A program made the position numbers and the translations under genes. The notes under the pieces were generated by a model. The model did no database searches. It was given only the letters and a program-made list of their open reading frames with translations, and was not told where the DNA came from. A DNA stretch of 64,000 bases, from contig JACPDN010000006.1 of assembly GCA_016183985.1 (NCBI GenBank), forward strand, positions 1,488,001-1,552,000, written 5' to 3'. Source of the stretch: Pseudomonadota bacterium (lineage in GTDB: Bacteria > Pseudomonadota > Alphaproteobacteria > Dongiales > Dongiaceae). Shown piece after piece: positions 53,772-62,564 of the stretch (its first letter is position 1; each line of letters opens with the position of its first letter).

Positions 53772-53962
53772 TCGTCGACCTCGAGCGGGCGGGCTTCGTC
53801 GACCAGCATGATCGGGATGCCGTCGCGGATCGGGAAGGCAAGGCCCGCCGCCTTGCTCACCAATTCCTGCTTCTGCCGGTCATAGATCAGCGTCGTCTTG
53901 CTGATCGGGCAGACCAGGATTTCCAGGAGTTTCGGATCGATCAGGATGTCGTTGTCGCTCAC
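53768..53962 (-). CDS. Trm112-family protein (YcaR-like)
   Basis: A 64-residue protein. [20 protein letters not shown] and [20 protein letters not shown] match the Trm112 fold, but only one Cys remains of the CxxC zinc motifs, as is common in bacterial members. Trm112 proteins activate methyltransferases in eukaryotes; the bacterial role is less clear. The start is GTG 53962. Between the Lon-like gene and DUF971. Confidence 0.88.
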   Translation of the reverse strand: MSDNDILIDPKLLEILVCPISKTTLIYDRQKQELVSKAAGLAFPIRDGIPIMLVDEARPLEVDE

Positions 53963-53979
53963 GTGAATCCCCCTAGAGC

Positions 53980-54678
53980 TCAATGCAGGCGGTGCTCGCC
54001 GCCGGCGGCGGTGGCGCCATGCACCTCGAACATCGCCGTCATCATTTCGACCACGGCATCGAGGTCTTCGCATTCGAGCAGCGACTGCTTTTCTTCCGGA
54101 TCGAGCGGTGACATCTGCGCCATGGCGACGACCAACTCGTCATCGGCCACTTCCTCGATGCCTTTCCAGTCGAGCCGTGCCTGGCGCGTCTTCAGATATT
54201 CCTGCAGGACCGCAAGGAAGCGTGGCCGGTCGGCCAATTGGAATTCATGCTCGGCCATGTCATGGGCGAACACGTTGTAATCCGGCACGACACGACGGAA
54301 GCCGCCTTTTTCGAGCGGCAGTTCCTTTCGGATACGGAACCGGATGAGGCCCGAGAGAATCACCTGATAGCGGCCGTCCGGCGTTTCCTCGAAGGAGACG
54401 ATGCGGCCGGCGCAGCCGATTTGATGCACCGCCGGCACAACATCGGCCTGCAGGTTTCGATCGGCATTGGCGTCGATCGGCTGCACCATGCCGATGAGAC
54501 GTTCCGGCGTCGCGAGCGCCGCGCGGATCATGGCGAGATAGCGCGGCTCGAAGACATTGAGCGGCAGGCGCCCACCCGGCAGCAGCAGCGCATTGGTCAG
54601 CGGGAAGATCGGCAGTTCCGCGGGGAGTTCTGCAAAGCCGGGATCGAAGGGACCAAGATGGCTGGGGCCTGAGCGCAT
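53980..54678 (-). CDS. Lon substrate-binding domain protein
   Basis: A 232-residue protein consisting of the N-terminal domain of Lon protease without ATPase or protease: [35 protein letters not shown], then [20 protein letters not shown] and a helical C-terminal part ([20 protein letters not shown]). Such standalone proteins are common in alphaproteobacteria next to a thioredoxin-like gene, and may recognise misfolded proteins. CnoX lies just upstream. Confidence 0.9.
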   Translation of the reverse strand: MRSGPSHLGPFDPGFAELPAELPIFPLTNALLLPGGRLPLNVFEPRYLAMIRAALATPERLIGMVQPIDANADRNLQADVVPAVHQIGCAGRIVSFEETPDGRYQVILSGLIRFRIRKELPLEKGGFRRVVPDYNVFAHDMAEHEFQLADRPRFLAVLQEYLKTRQARLDWKGIEEVADDELVVAMAQMSPLDPEEKQSLLECEDLDAVVEMMTAMFEVHGATAAGGEHRLH

Positions 54679-54703
54679 GATGCGGTACCTCTCTCGAAGA
54701 TCT

Positions 54704-55630
54704 TTACGAGAAGAGCAGCGAGGAAAGCCGGCGCCGGGCGCTCAAGGTCAGCGGATCCATGGGGCCCATCGCCTCGAAAAAGGTGACGAGCTGCTTCCTG
54801 GCCGCTTCCTCGTTATGCGCGCGGTTGATGCGGATGCTCTCCAAGAGCTGGTCGATCGCCCCCTCCTTGTCGCCGGTGGCGAACAGGGCCTGGGCGAGTT
54901 CGATACGGGCTTCATGGTCTTTCGGATTGGCGTCGACCCGGGCCTTCAGGGCATCCGACTGGCCAGCGGCCTTCTTGCCGGAAAGGGCGACGTCGAGCTG
55001 TGCCTTGGCCGCGGCGATGGCCGGGTCGTTCTGCTTGTCCTTGGGCGCCTGGCCCAGAAACTCCGCCGCCTGGTCGAGTTCACCAAGTGCTATGAGGCAG
55101 CGCACCATGCCGGCGACCGATTTCACATTGCCGGGCTCATGCTCCAGGATCTGGCCGAAGATATCGGCCGCGGTCGCATGATCGCCAGCCTCAAGGGCGG
55201 CTTCGGCATGTTCCAGCGCTTCATCGATGGGGTTCGCCGGGGCTTCGCCACCAAGCTTGGTGAGGCGGGCCACGAACTGCTTCAACTGGCCTTCCGGCTG
55301 CGCGCCCTGGAAGGCATCGACGGGGCGGCCCTGGAAGAATGCAAAAACCGCCGGGATCGACTGGATGCGCAGCTGGCCGGCGAGCTGCTGGTTCTCGTCG
55401 ACATTGATCTTCACCATGCGCACGGCGCCGCGCGCTTCCTTGACGACCTTCTCGAGCAACGGGCCCAGCTGCTTGCACGGTCCGCACCAGGGCGCCCAGA
55501 AATCGACGATGACCGGCACCTCCATCGAGGGGTCGATGACATCGGCCTTGAAGGTCTGCTGGTTGCCGTCCTTCACCAGGTCGGCCGGAACCGGATTGGC
55601 CGCCAGGCTGGCGCCGATCAGATTGTCCAT
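54704..55630 (-). CDS. CnoX/YbbN-type thioredoxin-TPR chaperone
   Basis: A 308-residue protein. A thioredoxin domain (20-130) has the active site FWAPWCGPCKQLGPLLEKVV and IPAVFAFFQGRPVDAFQGAQ. TPR-like helices follow (HAEAALEAGDHATAADIFGQ, ARIELAQALFATGDKEGAID). E. coli CnoX (YbbN) guards GroEL clients; here CGPC is intact as in the alphaproteobacterial (Caulobacter-type) protein. Upstream of the Lon-like gene on the same strand. Confidence 0.92.
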   Translation of the reverse strand: MDNLIGASLAANPVPADLVKDGNQQTFKADVIDPSMEVPVIVDFWAPWCGPCKQLGPLLEKVVKEARGAVRMVKINVDENQQLAGQLRIQSIPAVFAFFQGRPVDAFQGAQPEGQLKQFVARLTKLGGEAPANPIDEALEHAEAALEAGDHATAADIFGQILEHEPGNVKSVAGMVRCLIALGELDQAAEFLGQAPKDKQNDPAIAAAKAQLDVALSGKKAAGQSDALKARVDANPKDHEARIELAQALFATGDKEGAIDQLLESIRINRAHNEEAARKQLVTFFEAMGPMDPLTLSARRRLSSLLFS

Positions 55631-55744
55631 GTTCTAGAACTCCCAAATGCCCGTATTTAGCCCTATAGATGGGCCTTTCCGGCGATCAAATCAACAGCGG
55701 CGGCGCATGGGCGTTCCCGCCAAAGCCCCCAATGCCACAAGGTC

Positions 55745-56308
55745 TTAGGCAAAATCCAGGAGCTGCGGCTTGTGCCCCTCGGCTTCGAGGAATTTCAAGA
55801 GATCCTGCGGTGCGATAGCGGTGGTCTTGAAATTCACCAGCGGATGCGCGTTCACGGGATTGCAATCGAGGAGATGCGTATCCAGCACCATCTTCACCTT
55901 GCGATTCTTGTCATTGATGACCGCAAAGGGCGTCACCGCACCCGGCACGACGCCGAGATAGGTCATGAGCCTGTCCGCCGAGCCGAAGGAGAGCTTTGCC
56001 GCCCCGCCGGTCTCGCCGGTGAGCTTTTCGCCGAGCGCTTTCAAATCCACGCGACGGCTTTCCTCGACCGTCACCAGCCACATATCTTCCTTACGATTGC
56101 GCAGGAACAGGTTCTTGATATGCCCGCCGGGCAATTCCCCGCGCAAAGCCTGGCTTTCCTCGACGGTGAAGACCGGCACATGGTCCTTGGTCTCCGTCGC
56201 CAAGCCCAATTCGGCAAGGCGTGCCAGAAGCTGGTCAGGGCTGGTCGGCAGATTGGCCTGGGCGGCGAGGGCGGCTTCGATATCGGGGGTCGCAGTATCG
56301 GCAGGCAT
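55745..56308 (-). CDS. YbaK/ProXp-type aminoacyl-tRNA editing protein
   Basis: A 187-residue YbaK-fold protein: LAELGLATETKDHVPVFTVE, HIKNLFLRNRKEDMWLVTVE with the conserved Lys in IKNLFLR, then YLGVVPGAVTPFAVINDKNR and the C-terminal VNAHPLVNFKTTAI. This is the PrdX/ProXp-ala group that hydrolyses misacylated Ala-tRNA(Pro). The HPL motif and GVVPGAVTPF support this strongly. ATG 56308 (MPADTATPD) is preferred; the frame is open to 56410. Confidence 0.9.
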   Translation of the reverse strand: MPADTATPDIEAALAAQANLPTSPDQLLARLAELGLATETKDHVPVFTVEESQALRGELPGGHIKNLFLRNRKEDMWLVTVEESRRVDLKALGEKLTGETGGAAKLSFGSADRLMTYLGVVPGAVTPFAVINDKNRKVKMVLDTHLLDCNPVNAHPLVNFKTTAIAPQDLLKFLEAEGHKPQLLDFA

Positions 56309-56533
56309 GGGCGCATCTTTCGTTAACAAGGTCGGCGCCGGATATAGCCGGGGAAGCCCCTGCGCGGCAATGGGAAGGGGTGAGAACCGCCGATTCTGCC
56401 TTCCCGGCAAAATGTCATTTTCCGCTTAAGATTTTGTTCGAAATCGATAATATGCCCACTTGCAAATGCAGCGGTGATGCGTATGATGCGCCGCGCTCGT
56501 GAGGCTAAGGCGGCACGAGCGGACCAAACGGAT

Positions 56534-56608
56534 GCGGGCGTAGCTCAGGGGTAGAGCACAACCTTGCCAAGGTTGGGGTCGAGGGTTCGAATCCCTTCGC
56601 CCGCTCCA
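56534..56608 (+). tRNA. tRNA-Gly(GCC)
   Basis: A complete cloverleaf of 75 nt with encoded CCA: acceptor GCGGGCG/CGCCCGC, D arm GCTC...GAGC, anticodon stem CAACC/GGTTG with loop TTGCCAA (anticodon GCC at 56566-56568), T arm GAGGG-TTCGAAT-CCCTT and discriminator T. Confidence 0.97.
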
Positions 56609-56631
56609 GTTTGGAAAGAAGACGGCGACCG

Positions 56632-56660
56632 AAACGGCCCCTTAGCGGGCCGTTTTTCTT
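56632..56660 (+). terminator. Terminator of tRNA-Gly
   Basis: A 9-bp perfect stem, AAACGGCCC (56632-56640) and GGGCCGTTT (56647-56655), followed by a T-rich tail (TTCTTTT). It lies 23 bp after the tRNA and 20 bp before the next gene. Confidence 0.85.
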
Positions 56661-56680
56661 TTCCGGCGTCAATTCAGGGG

Positions 56681-57871
56681 ATGTGTTCGCCGATGTGGCG
56701 CCAGGATCGCGTGCACAGCCTATTGGCTCTCCTTCTGGTATCGCTGGCGCTCCCGGTTTTGGTATCGCTGACGCTTGCCGCCATTCGCCCTGCCGCCGCG
56801 GACAGCACGGGGCCGCTGCGCATCGCCTTCCTCAACCCCGGCAAGCATGACGAGTTCTTCTGGCCGGCGGTCAGCGCCGCCATGAGTGCCGCCGCCGACC
56901 AGTTCGGCGACACATTGGAGATCGTCTATGCCGAGCGCGACGCGCAGGCGATCGGCGTACTGGGCCGCGAGATCATCAATCGCAAATCCCCGCCGGACGT
57001 CCTCATCCTGGTCAACGAATTCCAGGCCGGCACCGCCTTGCTGAAGGAAGCCGATTCCAGGGGCATCAAGACCTTCATGCTGCTCAACAGCTTCTATGGC
57101 CAGGACGCGCAGAGCATGGGGGCGCCCGCGACGCGCTACCGGCATTGGCTGGGCAGCCTCATCCCCGACAACAAGGCCGCGGGGAAGCGCATGGCCGAGG
57201 CACTCATCACCTGCGTGCGCGAGAAGGCGCAGAAGGGCAAGGACGGCAAGTATCACCTGCTGGGCCTCTTGGGCGATTCAACGACGCCCGCTTCGATCGA
57301 TCGCACGGCGGGGCTCGAAGAAGCCGTTGCGGCACGGCCCGATATCGTGCTCGAGCGCATGCTTGCCACCAATTGGCAGACGGGCAAGGGCCATGACCTC
57401 ACCGCCAATTTCCTCGACTGGTCGCAAAAGCAGGCGATCCCGTTGGCTGGCATCTGGGCCGCCAACGATGCGGTCGCTTTGGGCGCCATTGCCGCCGCTG
57501 CGGAGCGGCAACTGACGGCGGGCAGGGATTTCTGCACCGTCGGCCTCAATTGGTCGCCCGAGGCCGTGGACCTCGTTGCGAAAGGCGAAATGGTGATGAC
57601 CCATGGCGGCCATTTCCTCGCCGGCGGCTGGGCCATCGTCATGCTGCACGATCTGATGGCGGCCGACGCGACCGGCCGGCCGGCGATGCAACGCGAGGCC
57701 ACCTTCTCCATGGCACCGATCGACCAGCGCAACGTGCAGGAATTCATCGCCAAGCTGGGCGACCGCGACTGGCGCCGGATCGATTTCAAATCCTTCTCGC
57801 ATCACGGCAAGGGCGGCCATTACGATTTCTCCCTCACCAAGACGCTCGACCACCTGCGACCACCGATGTGA
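56681..57871 (+). CDS. Periplasmic substrate-binding protein (sugar/LacI-like type)
   Basis: A 396-residue protein with a signal peptide (LLALLLVSLALPVLVSLTLA ... RPAAA-D, cleavage near 47). The mature part is a type I periplasmic-binding fold: LRIAFLNPGKHDEFFWPAVS, then LVNEFQAGTALLKEADSRGI, LGLLGDSTTPASIDRTAGLE and GIWAANDAVALGAIAAA. This resembles ribose/LuxP-type proteins. No permease or ATPase is adjacent, so it may serve a two-component sensor or a distant transporter. The start is 56681 or 56693; the frame upstream overlaps the tRNA. Confidence 0.85.
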   Translation: MCSPMWRQDRVHSLLALLLVSLALPVLVSLTLAAIRPAAADSTGPLRIAFLNPGKHDEFFWPAVSAAMSAAADQFGDTLEIVYAERDAQAIGVLGREIINRKSPPDVLILVNEFQAGTALLKEADSRGIKTFMLLNSFYGQDAQSMGAPATRYRHWLGSLIPDNKAAGKRMAEALITCVREKAQKGKDGKYHLLGLLGDSTTPASIDRTAGLEEAVAARPDIVLERMLATNWQTGKGHDLTANFLDWSQKQAIPLAGIWAANDAVALGAIAAAAERQLTAGRDFCTVGLNWSPEAVDLVAKGEMVMTHGGHFLAGGWAIVMLHDLMAADATGRPAMQREATFSMAPIDQRNVQEFIAKLGDRDWRRIDFKSFSHHGKGGHYDFSLTKTLDHLRPPM

Positions 57872-57902
57872 CGGCGCCCCCGGCATGCGATAGAATGCCG
57901 GC

Positions 57903-58850
57903 ATGAAAACGCCCGCAACATCCTCGCGACAGGCGCTGGCCTGGGACGATCTGCGCCTCATATTGGCTTTGGCCGATGCCGGCTCGCTGGCCGCGGCGGC
58001 CACCACGTTGGGAATCAGCCACCCCACTGTGTCGCGGCGCCTCCGCGATACCGAGCGGCGCCTGGGCTGCCGCTTGATCGAAACCAGCGCGCAACGCACG
58101 ATACTGACACCGGCCGGGCAAGAGGCGCTTGCCCTGGCGCGGCGCATGGCGGGCGAAATCGCCGAACTGGAACGGCGCCTGCTGGGGCGCGATGATGGCG
58201 AGGCGGGACTGGTGCGTCTTACGGCACCGGATGCCGTTGCCGAATATCTGCTGTCGCGCGTTCTCAACAAGATTGCCAAGGCAACGCCCGGTATCACCGT
58301 CGAATTGGTGGTGAGCAATCAGCCATTGTCGCTGGCGCAGCGTGAGGCCGATATCGCCCTGCGCGTGACGGACCGGCCCGATCCGGCGCTCAAGGGCAGG
58401 CAGGTGGCCGCGATCGGCATGGCGGTTTATGCGCATCGTTCGCTCGCTTCCCGAGCCGATCCGATTGCACAAGAGCCCTGGATTGGATTCGAGGCGGGGC
58501 TCGCTTGTTCAGCGCCTGGGAAATGGCTCGAACGCCACGTAACGCCGGCACAGATACGCTTCAGCGCCAACACATTGCTGGGTGCCGCCAAGGCCGTGGC
58601 ACAGGGGATTGGCATCGGCGTGCTGCCTTGTTTCATCGGCAGCACACTGCCGGATGTCGTGCGCCTGACATCACCGATTGTGGATCTGGAGACGGGCCTA
58701 TGGCTCCTCGTCCATCCCGAGATCGCCGATCTGCCGCGCATGCGGCGTATCCGCGAGGCGCTTGCTGCCGAGATCGGGCCCTTGCGGGACGCGATCGCTG
58801 GACGCGGCGCGGCGGCTGACGCATATCAGGCCATGGCGGAGACCGCCTGA
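57903..58850 (+). CDS. LysR-family transcriptional regulator
   Basis: A 315-residue LysR regulator. The winged helix is WDDLRLILALADAGSLAAAA, TTLGISHPTVSRRLRDTERR, LGCRLIETSAQRTILTPAGQ; the effector domain begins GLVRLTAPDAVAEYLLSRVL and includes ADIALRVTDRPDPALKGRQV. This is the CrgA/LeuO-like group acting on single genes. It overlaps the convergent GST gene by 25 bp. The target is unknown. Confidence 0.9.
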   Translation: MKTPATSSRQALAWDDLRLILALADAGSLAAAATTLGISHPTVSRRLRDTERRLGCRLIETSAQRTILTPAGQEALALARRMAGEIAELERRLLGRDDGEAGLVRLTAPDAVAEYLLSRVLNKIAKATPGITVELVVSNQPLSLAQREADIALRVTDRPDPALKGRQVAAIGMAVYAHRSLASRADPIAQEPWIGFEAGLACSAPGKWLERHVTPAQIRFSANTLLGAAKAVAQGIGIGVLPCFIGSTLPDVVRLTSPIVDLETGLWLLVHPEIADLPRMRRIREALAAEIGPLRDAIAGRGAAADAYQAMAETA

Positions 58851-59524
58851 TCGGTGGCGAACGTCTCCGTTGCCAATTCTGCCATGTATGAATTCTGGCG
58901 CATGAGGTAACGCACGAAGATCTCCGCATAATCGGGCAGCACGGCGTCTTTGACACTGGCCCGCGCCTGCAGGCCGGCGCGATAGTCGATGACGCGTGGA
59001 GAATTCTCGAAAATGCCGAAATCGCCAATCCGGTCGAACGTCTCGAACAGCCGGAAGATCGGCGCAAAGGCCGCATCGACCAAAAGGAACTCGGCGCCGG
59101 AAAAATAGGGGCCGTTGCCGAGATGCCGCTCAAGCCAAGCCACCTTGCTCCGCAGATTGCCGGCGACGCGCAGGAAAGACGGCTCATCGGGCGCGGTATA
59201 AAATGCGTAGATATCGGCAATCATGGCCGAGGCGAATTCGCTCCAGCCACGATGGCGTGCCCTCTCCAATGGATCCGACGGGTGGAGCGGCCGCGCCGCC
59301 AATTCATTGATGTATTCGCAGATCGCCACGGTCTCGAAAATGGCGCCCGGCCCCGTTTTCAGCATCGGCACCTTGCCGAGCGGCGAAAGCGCCAGGAACC
59401 AGTCTGGTTTCTTTGCCAGATCGATATAGATGCGCTCGAACGGTATGCCCCGTTCGATCAGCGCGATCGCGGCGCGCTGTGTGTAGGGGCAAAGTTCGTT
59501 GCTGACGATCTGCAGGTCGGCCAT
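58826..59524 (-). CDS. Glutathione S-transferase family protein
   Basis: A 232-residue GST of the omega/DHAR-like type: LQIVSNELCPYTQRAAIALI (active-site CPYT), SPLGKVPMLKTGPGAIFETV with cis-Pro and the ET glutathione contact, and a helical domain with GAEFLLVDAAFAPIFRLFET. Active-site Cys in CPYT favours thiol transferase or dehydroascorbate-type activity. The substrate is unknown. Confidence 0.9.
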   Translation of the reverse strand: MADLQIVSNELCPYTQRAAIALIERGIPFERIYIDLAKKPDWFLALSPLGKVPMLKTGPGAIFETVAICEYINELAARPLHPSDPLERARHRGWSEFASAMIADIYAFYTAPDEPSFLRVAGNLRSKVAWLERHLGNGPYFSGAEFLLVDAAFAPIFRLFETFDRIGDFGIFENSPRVIDYRAGLQARASVKDAVLPDYAEIFVRYLMRQNSYMAELATETFATDQAVSAMA

Positions 59525-59632
59525 CTGTGCTGCTCCAAGTAAAGTCGTTGCAGCAGCATTATCCGGCCGGGTGGCGCGATCAGCCTATAAAAGTCTTTTT
59601 CATGCCGATGTTCATGGCTGTTCAACCCGCCC

Positions 59633-60055
59633 CTACTTTTTCACCATGTTCTGCGCACCCTTGGGGGCGAAGTCGTAGACGATGAGTTTGACGGCGTCGG
59701 TGCCGACATTGCTGCCCTTGTGCCATTGGTCCACTGCCTCGACGATGACATCGCCGGCGTGATAGGTGACCGTTTTGCCCGTCTCCAGATTGGCGACGGC
59801 GATGGTGCCGGCCACCACATAGGCATAGCGCGGATAGGGATGCTTGTGCTCCGGCAAGACCGCGCCTGGCGCGATATTGTAGGTGGCGGCCGTCAATTCG
59901 ATCTCGCCTTGCGGCAGCACGATCGGTTGGCCGCTTGCCGTGGCCTGCGTCACCATGATTGGCGTCACGGTGATCGGCTTGGCATCTTCCGCGATGGCCG
60001 TGGCACACGACAGGCACAGCAGCAGTGCTCCGACGATCTTTCCCCACATAGTCAT
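59633..60055 (-). CDS. Secreted cupin-domain protein
   Basis: A 140-residue protein with a signal peptide (MTMWGKIVGALLLCLSCATA-IAE) and one cupin domain: VLPEHKHPYPRYAYVVAGTI (metal-binding HxH and Y) and YHAGDVIVEAVDQWHKGSNV (second His). It probably binds a metal in the periplasm. The function is unknown. ATG 60055 is preferred; the frame is open to 60115 but overlaps the previous gene end. Confidence 0.85.
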   Translation of the reverse strand: MTMWGKIVGALLLCLSCATAIAEDAKPITVTPIMVTQATASGQPIVLPQGEIELTAATYNIAPGAVLPEHKHPYPRYAYVVAGTIAVANLETGKTVTYHAGDVIVEAVDQWHKGSNVGTDAVKLIVYDFAPKGAQNMVKK

Positions 60056-60074
60056 GGTCCCCCCATTTGTTTCT

Positions 60075-60653
60075 TTATTGCACCAGATAGCACCGGTCCG
60101 GATCCGCGCCGTCATTGCCGGCGAAATAGAAGGCCAGCTTCTCGGGCGTGACGCTCATCCGGTGCACGGTCATGAAAAACGGGATGCCGAGGATATGCTC
60201 GCCGACTTCGACGGCATGAGCCGGATCGTAGGTGAGGAGCGCACCCTTGTCATCGAGCCGGTAACTGCCCTCAATGCGCTTGGGCAAGCGGAACAAGGTT
60301 TCGCGGCCCGCAAATATGCCCTCGACCGTGATCTTCTTGGGCCCGAGATTGACGTAATCGCCGCCCGTCGCGATGCGGCGCGTGAGTTGCACCTTTTCAC
60401 GCGTATCCAGCTTCCCCTGATCCTCATCGTCGATATCGGTAACGCCGAACAAAACTTCGCGGATCGGCATGGTGCCGGTGCCCGCCGCCTGCGCAGCCGC
60501 CGAATCCGTCAGGAAAGTTGCCACTTCACCGGCGATACCCGGCGCCGGCACGCAATCTGTCTCGGCCACAGCCGGCAAAGGCCACAGCGTCGCAAGCGCC
60601 ATGAGGATATGCAATCCGCGGGGCCGACCCGCCAGCAGCCATATCATCGCCAT
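60075..60653 (-). CDS. Hypothetical exported protein
   Basis: A 192-residue protein with an N-terminal signal sequence (ending AVAETD, near 31). The mature part is hydrophilic, with strand-rich segments (REKVQLTRRIATGGDYVNLG, PKKITVEGIFAGRETLFRLP, YRLDDKGALLTYDPAHAVEV) and Cys residues near each end (TDCVPAP; DRCYLVQ) that could pair. No domain is recognised. It lies 19 bp upstream of the cupin gene on the same strand, so both periplasmic proteins are probably co-expressed. Start chosen MAMIW; alternatives are 60671 and 60647. Confidence 0.72.
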   Translation of the reverse strand: MAMIWLLAGRPRGLHILMALATLWPLPAVAETDCVPAPGIAGEVATFLTDSAAAQAAGTGTMPIREVLFGVTDIDDEDQGKLDTREKVQLTRRIATGGDYVNLGPKKITVEGIFAGRETLFRLPKRIEGSYRLDDKGALLTYDPAHAVEVGEHILGIPFFMTVHRMSVTPEKLAFYFAGNDGADPDRCYLVQ

Positions 60654-60852
60654 CTCCCCGGACAGGACCAAGCCGCTCTTTCATAAAGCCGGTCGCCAAT
60701 TGCTGCTGTGCAGCGGATCACAAATCGGCACGGCGCGAAACGGGGAAACGCGCCTTCACCGGATATTGACCTAAATCAAGGACGGCGGCCGTCACGGGTC
60801 TAGGCTTTGATTGAGACTTTTCCCGTTCAGGCTGCGTGAAGGACGAGACATT

Positions 60853-61368
60853 ATGATCCGCGACGTCGAAGGCGATATCCTGCTCACCAAAGCCCAGGTC
60901 ATGGCTCATGGCGTTGCGCCAGGCGACCACTTCGACAGCGGCCTCGCCCTTGCTTTGCGTGAGCGCTGGCCGGCGATGGTGAAGGACTTCCGCCATTACT
61001 GCCAGACGACCAATCCGGAAGCGGGCGAGGTCTGGTTCTGGGCCGGTGCCGGCGGTCCCGCCATCATCAACCTGATGGTACAGGAACCCGCCATGCGCCA
61101 TGGCGACAAACCCGGCAAGGCGACACTTGAGAACGTGCATCATGCCTTGAAGGCGCTGGCCAAGCTGGTGGTGAAGGAGAACATTCAGAGCCTCGCTTTG
61201 CCGCGCCTCGCCACCGGCGTCGGCGGCCTCGATTGGAGTGATGTGAAGCTCCTTGTCGAGAAGCATCTGGGCGGGCTCGGCATACCGGTCTTCATCTACA
61301 CCGTCTATCACAAGAATGTCGCGGCCATGGAGCCCGGCTACAGTTCGCCCCGCGCCGCGAATGGTTGA
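60853..61368 (+). CDS. Macro-domain protein (ADP-ribose binding)
   Basis: A 171-residue protein matching the macro fold: IRDVEGDILLTKAQVMAHGV, then GLALALRERWPAMVKDFRHY, EVWFWAGAGGPAIINLMVQE and LPRLATGVGGLDWSDVKLLV, the GVGGLxW loop typical of the ALC1/DarG-like branch. Members bind or hydrolyse ADP-ribose adducts. No DarT-type toxin is adjacent. ATG 60853 begins the fold. The next gene overlaps by 8 bp. Confidence 0.87.
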   Translation: MIRDVEGDILLTKAQVMAHGVAPGDHFDSGLALALRERWPAMVKDFRHYCQTTNPEAGEVWFWAGAGGPAIINLMVQEPAMRHGDKPGKATLENVHHALKALAKLVVKENIQSLALPRLATGVGGLDWSDVKLLVEKHLGGLGIPVFIYTVYHKNVAAMEPGYSSPRAANG

Positions 61369-61735
61369 CGCGATGGGCAGCTTGAAAACGATCCGCCTCG
61401 AACTCGGCCGCACGAAGGAACGCCCCGAGGGCGACCCCGGCTGCGGCTATGAATTCACGGCACCGCTTACCGCCGATGGGCATCTCGACGCCGACGGTTT
61501 CAAGGCGGCCAAGGCCGATTGCCGCGTGCGGCGTTTCTGGACTGGCGAGAAGTTCGAGCAGGGCGTATTGAAACATCTTGGCCCCGATCGATGGGTTTTT
61601 TCCTATGCGCCGGGAACCGATGACGACGAGCCCGCCTTTAAATTCGACAAGCATCGCTTTGCCGTCGGCGAATATGTCTCGATCACCGAACATGACGGTG
61701 TCACGCGGCCATTCAGGGTAGTATCGATCCGCTGA
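61361..61735 (+). CDS. Conserved protein of unknown function
   Basis: A 124-residue protein: KTIRLELGRTKERPEGDPGC, GYEFTAPLTADGHLDADGFK, then VRRFWTGEKFEQGVLKHLGP and KFDKHRFAVGEYVSITEHDG. It has the regular character of a small beta-rich soluble protein and resembles an uncharacterised proteobacterial family. The start overlaps the macro-domain gene end, so it is co-translated with it. ATG 61361 or 61373. Confidence 0.75.
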   Translation: MVDAMGSLKTIRLELGRTKERPEGDPGCGYEFTAPLTADGHLDADGFKAAKADCRVRRFWTGEKFEQGVLKHLGPDRWVFSYAPGTDDDEPAFKFDKHRFAVGEYVSITEHDGVTRPFRVVSIR

Positions 61736-61797
61736 GGAATTTCCATCGACCCTGGTTTGGCCTAGCTTGGTTGGTTCTGGCGGAAAGGAAGGTAGAC

Positions 61798-62079
61798 ATG
61801 CTGACCTTCGAAGATTGCCAGGCGCTATGCGGTGCCAGCCGCGGCGTGGTCTCGGCCATCGCCGAGCATGAACATATTCCCGAAATGGCGGCGGCGGAGC
61901 TCGCCAATTATCTGTGCGAGAACGAGGCGGGCGAGCGTTGCATCCGCCGCTATATCCTTGACGACATCGCCGCGGCCAAGGCCCGCGGCGACCATCGACA
62001 TGCCGCCGTGCTGGCGGCGGTCCTCAGTCATTTCGTGGCGACACATCCAAGCGCCGAGGAAACGCCACGTGCGGATTAG
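61798..62079 (+). CDS. Small conserved protein of unknown function
   Basis: A 93-residue, helical and acidic protein: MLTFEDCQALCGASRGVVSA, IAEHEHIPEMAAAELANYLC, RRYILDDIAAAKARGDHRHA. It has Cys near 7, 11, 40 and 48. No function known. A GGAAAGGAAGG ribosome-binding site supports ATG 61798. Downstream lies a GC-rich repeat. Confidence 0.75.
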   Translation: MLTFEDCQALCGASRGVVSAIAEHEHIPEMAAAELANYLCENEAGERCIRRYILDDIAAAKARGDHRHAAVLAAVLSHFVATHPSAEETPRAD

Positions 62080-62099
62080 GCAGCCGTCGTTTAGCGGAA

Positions 62100-62218
62100 G
62101 CAACCCCTCACCCCGCCCCTCTCCCCACTTCGTGGGGCGAGGGAGTTTCTAGCGCGCTCCGCATCTAGGCCCCTCGCCCCTCTGGGGAGAGCGGCGCTTC
62201 CGCCGCCTGCCCCTCTCC
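62100..62218. repeat. GC-rich intergenic repeat
   Basis: CCCCTCACCCCGCCCCTCTC, then CCCACTTCGTGGGGCGAGGG forming a hairpin, and a second arm GCCCCTCGCCCCTCTGGGGA. This form is common between convergent genes in GC-rich bacteria and may act as a transcription barrier. Confidence 0.55.
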
Positions 62219-62512
62219 TCACGCACGGCGATAGGTGTATTCGCCGATCTTCAGCGTATCGTTGCTGATCTCGCCCACCATGACGAAATCGAATTCGTCG
62301 ACGAAGCGGATTTCGCGGCCGCGGCGGCTGTAGCGGCCACTATGGGTCGCCATGCGCACACCTTGATGCTTGGCATAGCGGCCGTCGCTGGTCAGGAACA
62401 GCCGCACGCCGGTATTGCGCAGGCTGACCCATTCACCGCTCGCTTCCACTGCGGGGTTTTCGAGCAAGGGTGTGGGCATCAGTTCAAATCGAGCTTCAGC
62501 ATGAACTGCCAT
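62219..62512 (-). CDS. Small protein of unknown function
   Basis: A 97-residue basic protein: FELMPTPLLENPAVEASGEW, VSLRNTGVRLFLTSDGRYAK, HQGVRMATHSGRYSRRGREI and RFVDEFDFVMVGEISNDTLK. It looks like a compact beta protein with no recognised domain. ATG 62512 follows GGAGAA; the frame upstream is shadow of the SDR gene. It is 52 bp downstream of the SDR gene on the same strand. Confidence 0.68.
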   Translation of the reverse strand: MAVHAEARFELMPTPLLENPAVEASGEWVSLRNTGVRLFLTSDGRYAKHQGVRMATHSGRYSRRGREIRFVDEFDFVMVGEISNDTLKIGEYTYRRA

Positions 62513-62564
62513 GTGATTCTCCTTCAGTTTGCGTAATGACCGGACGGTCGATCCGGCATGTCCC

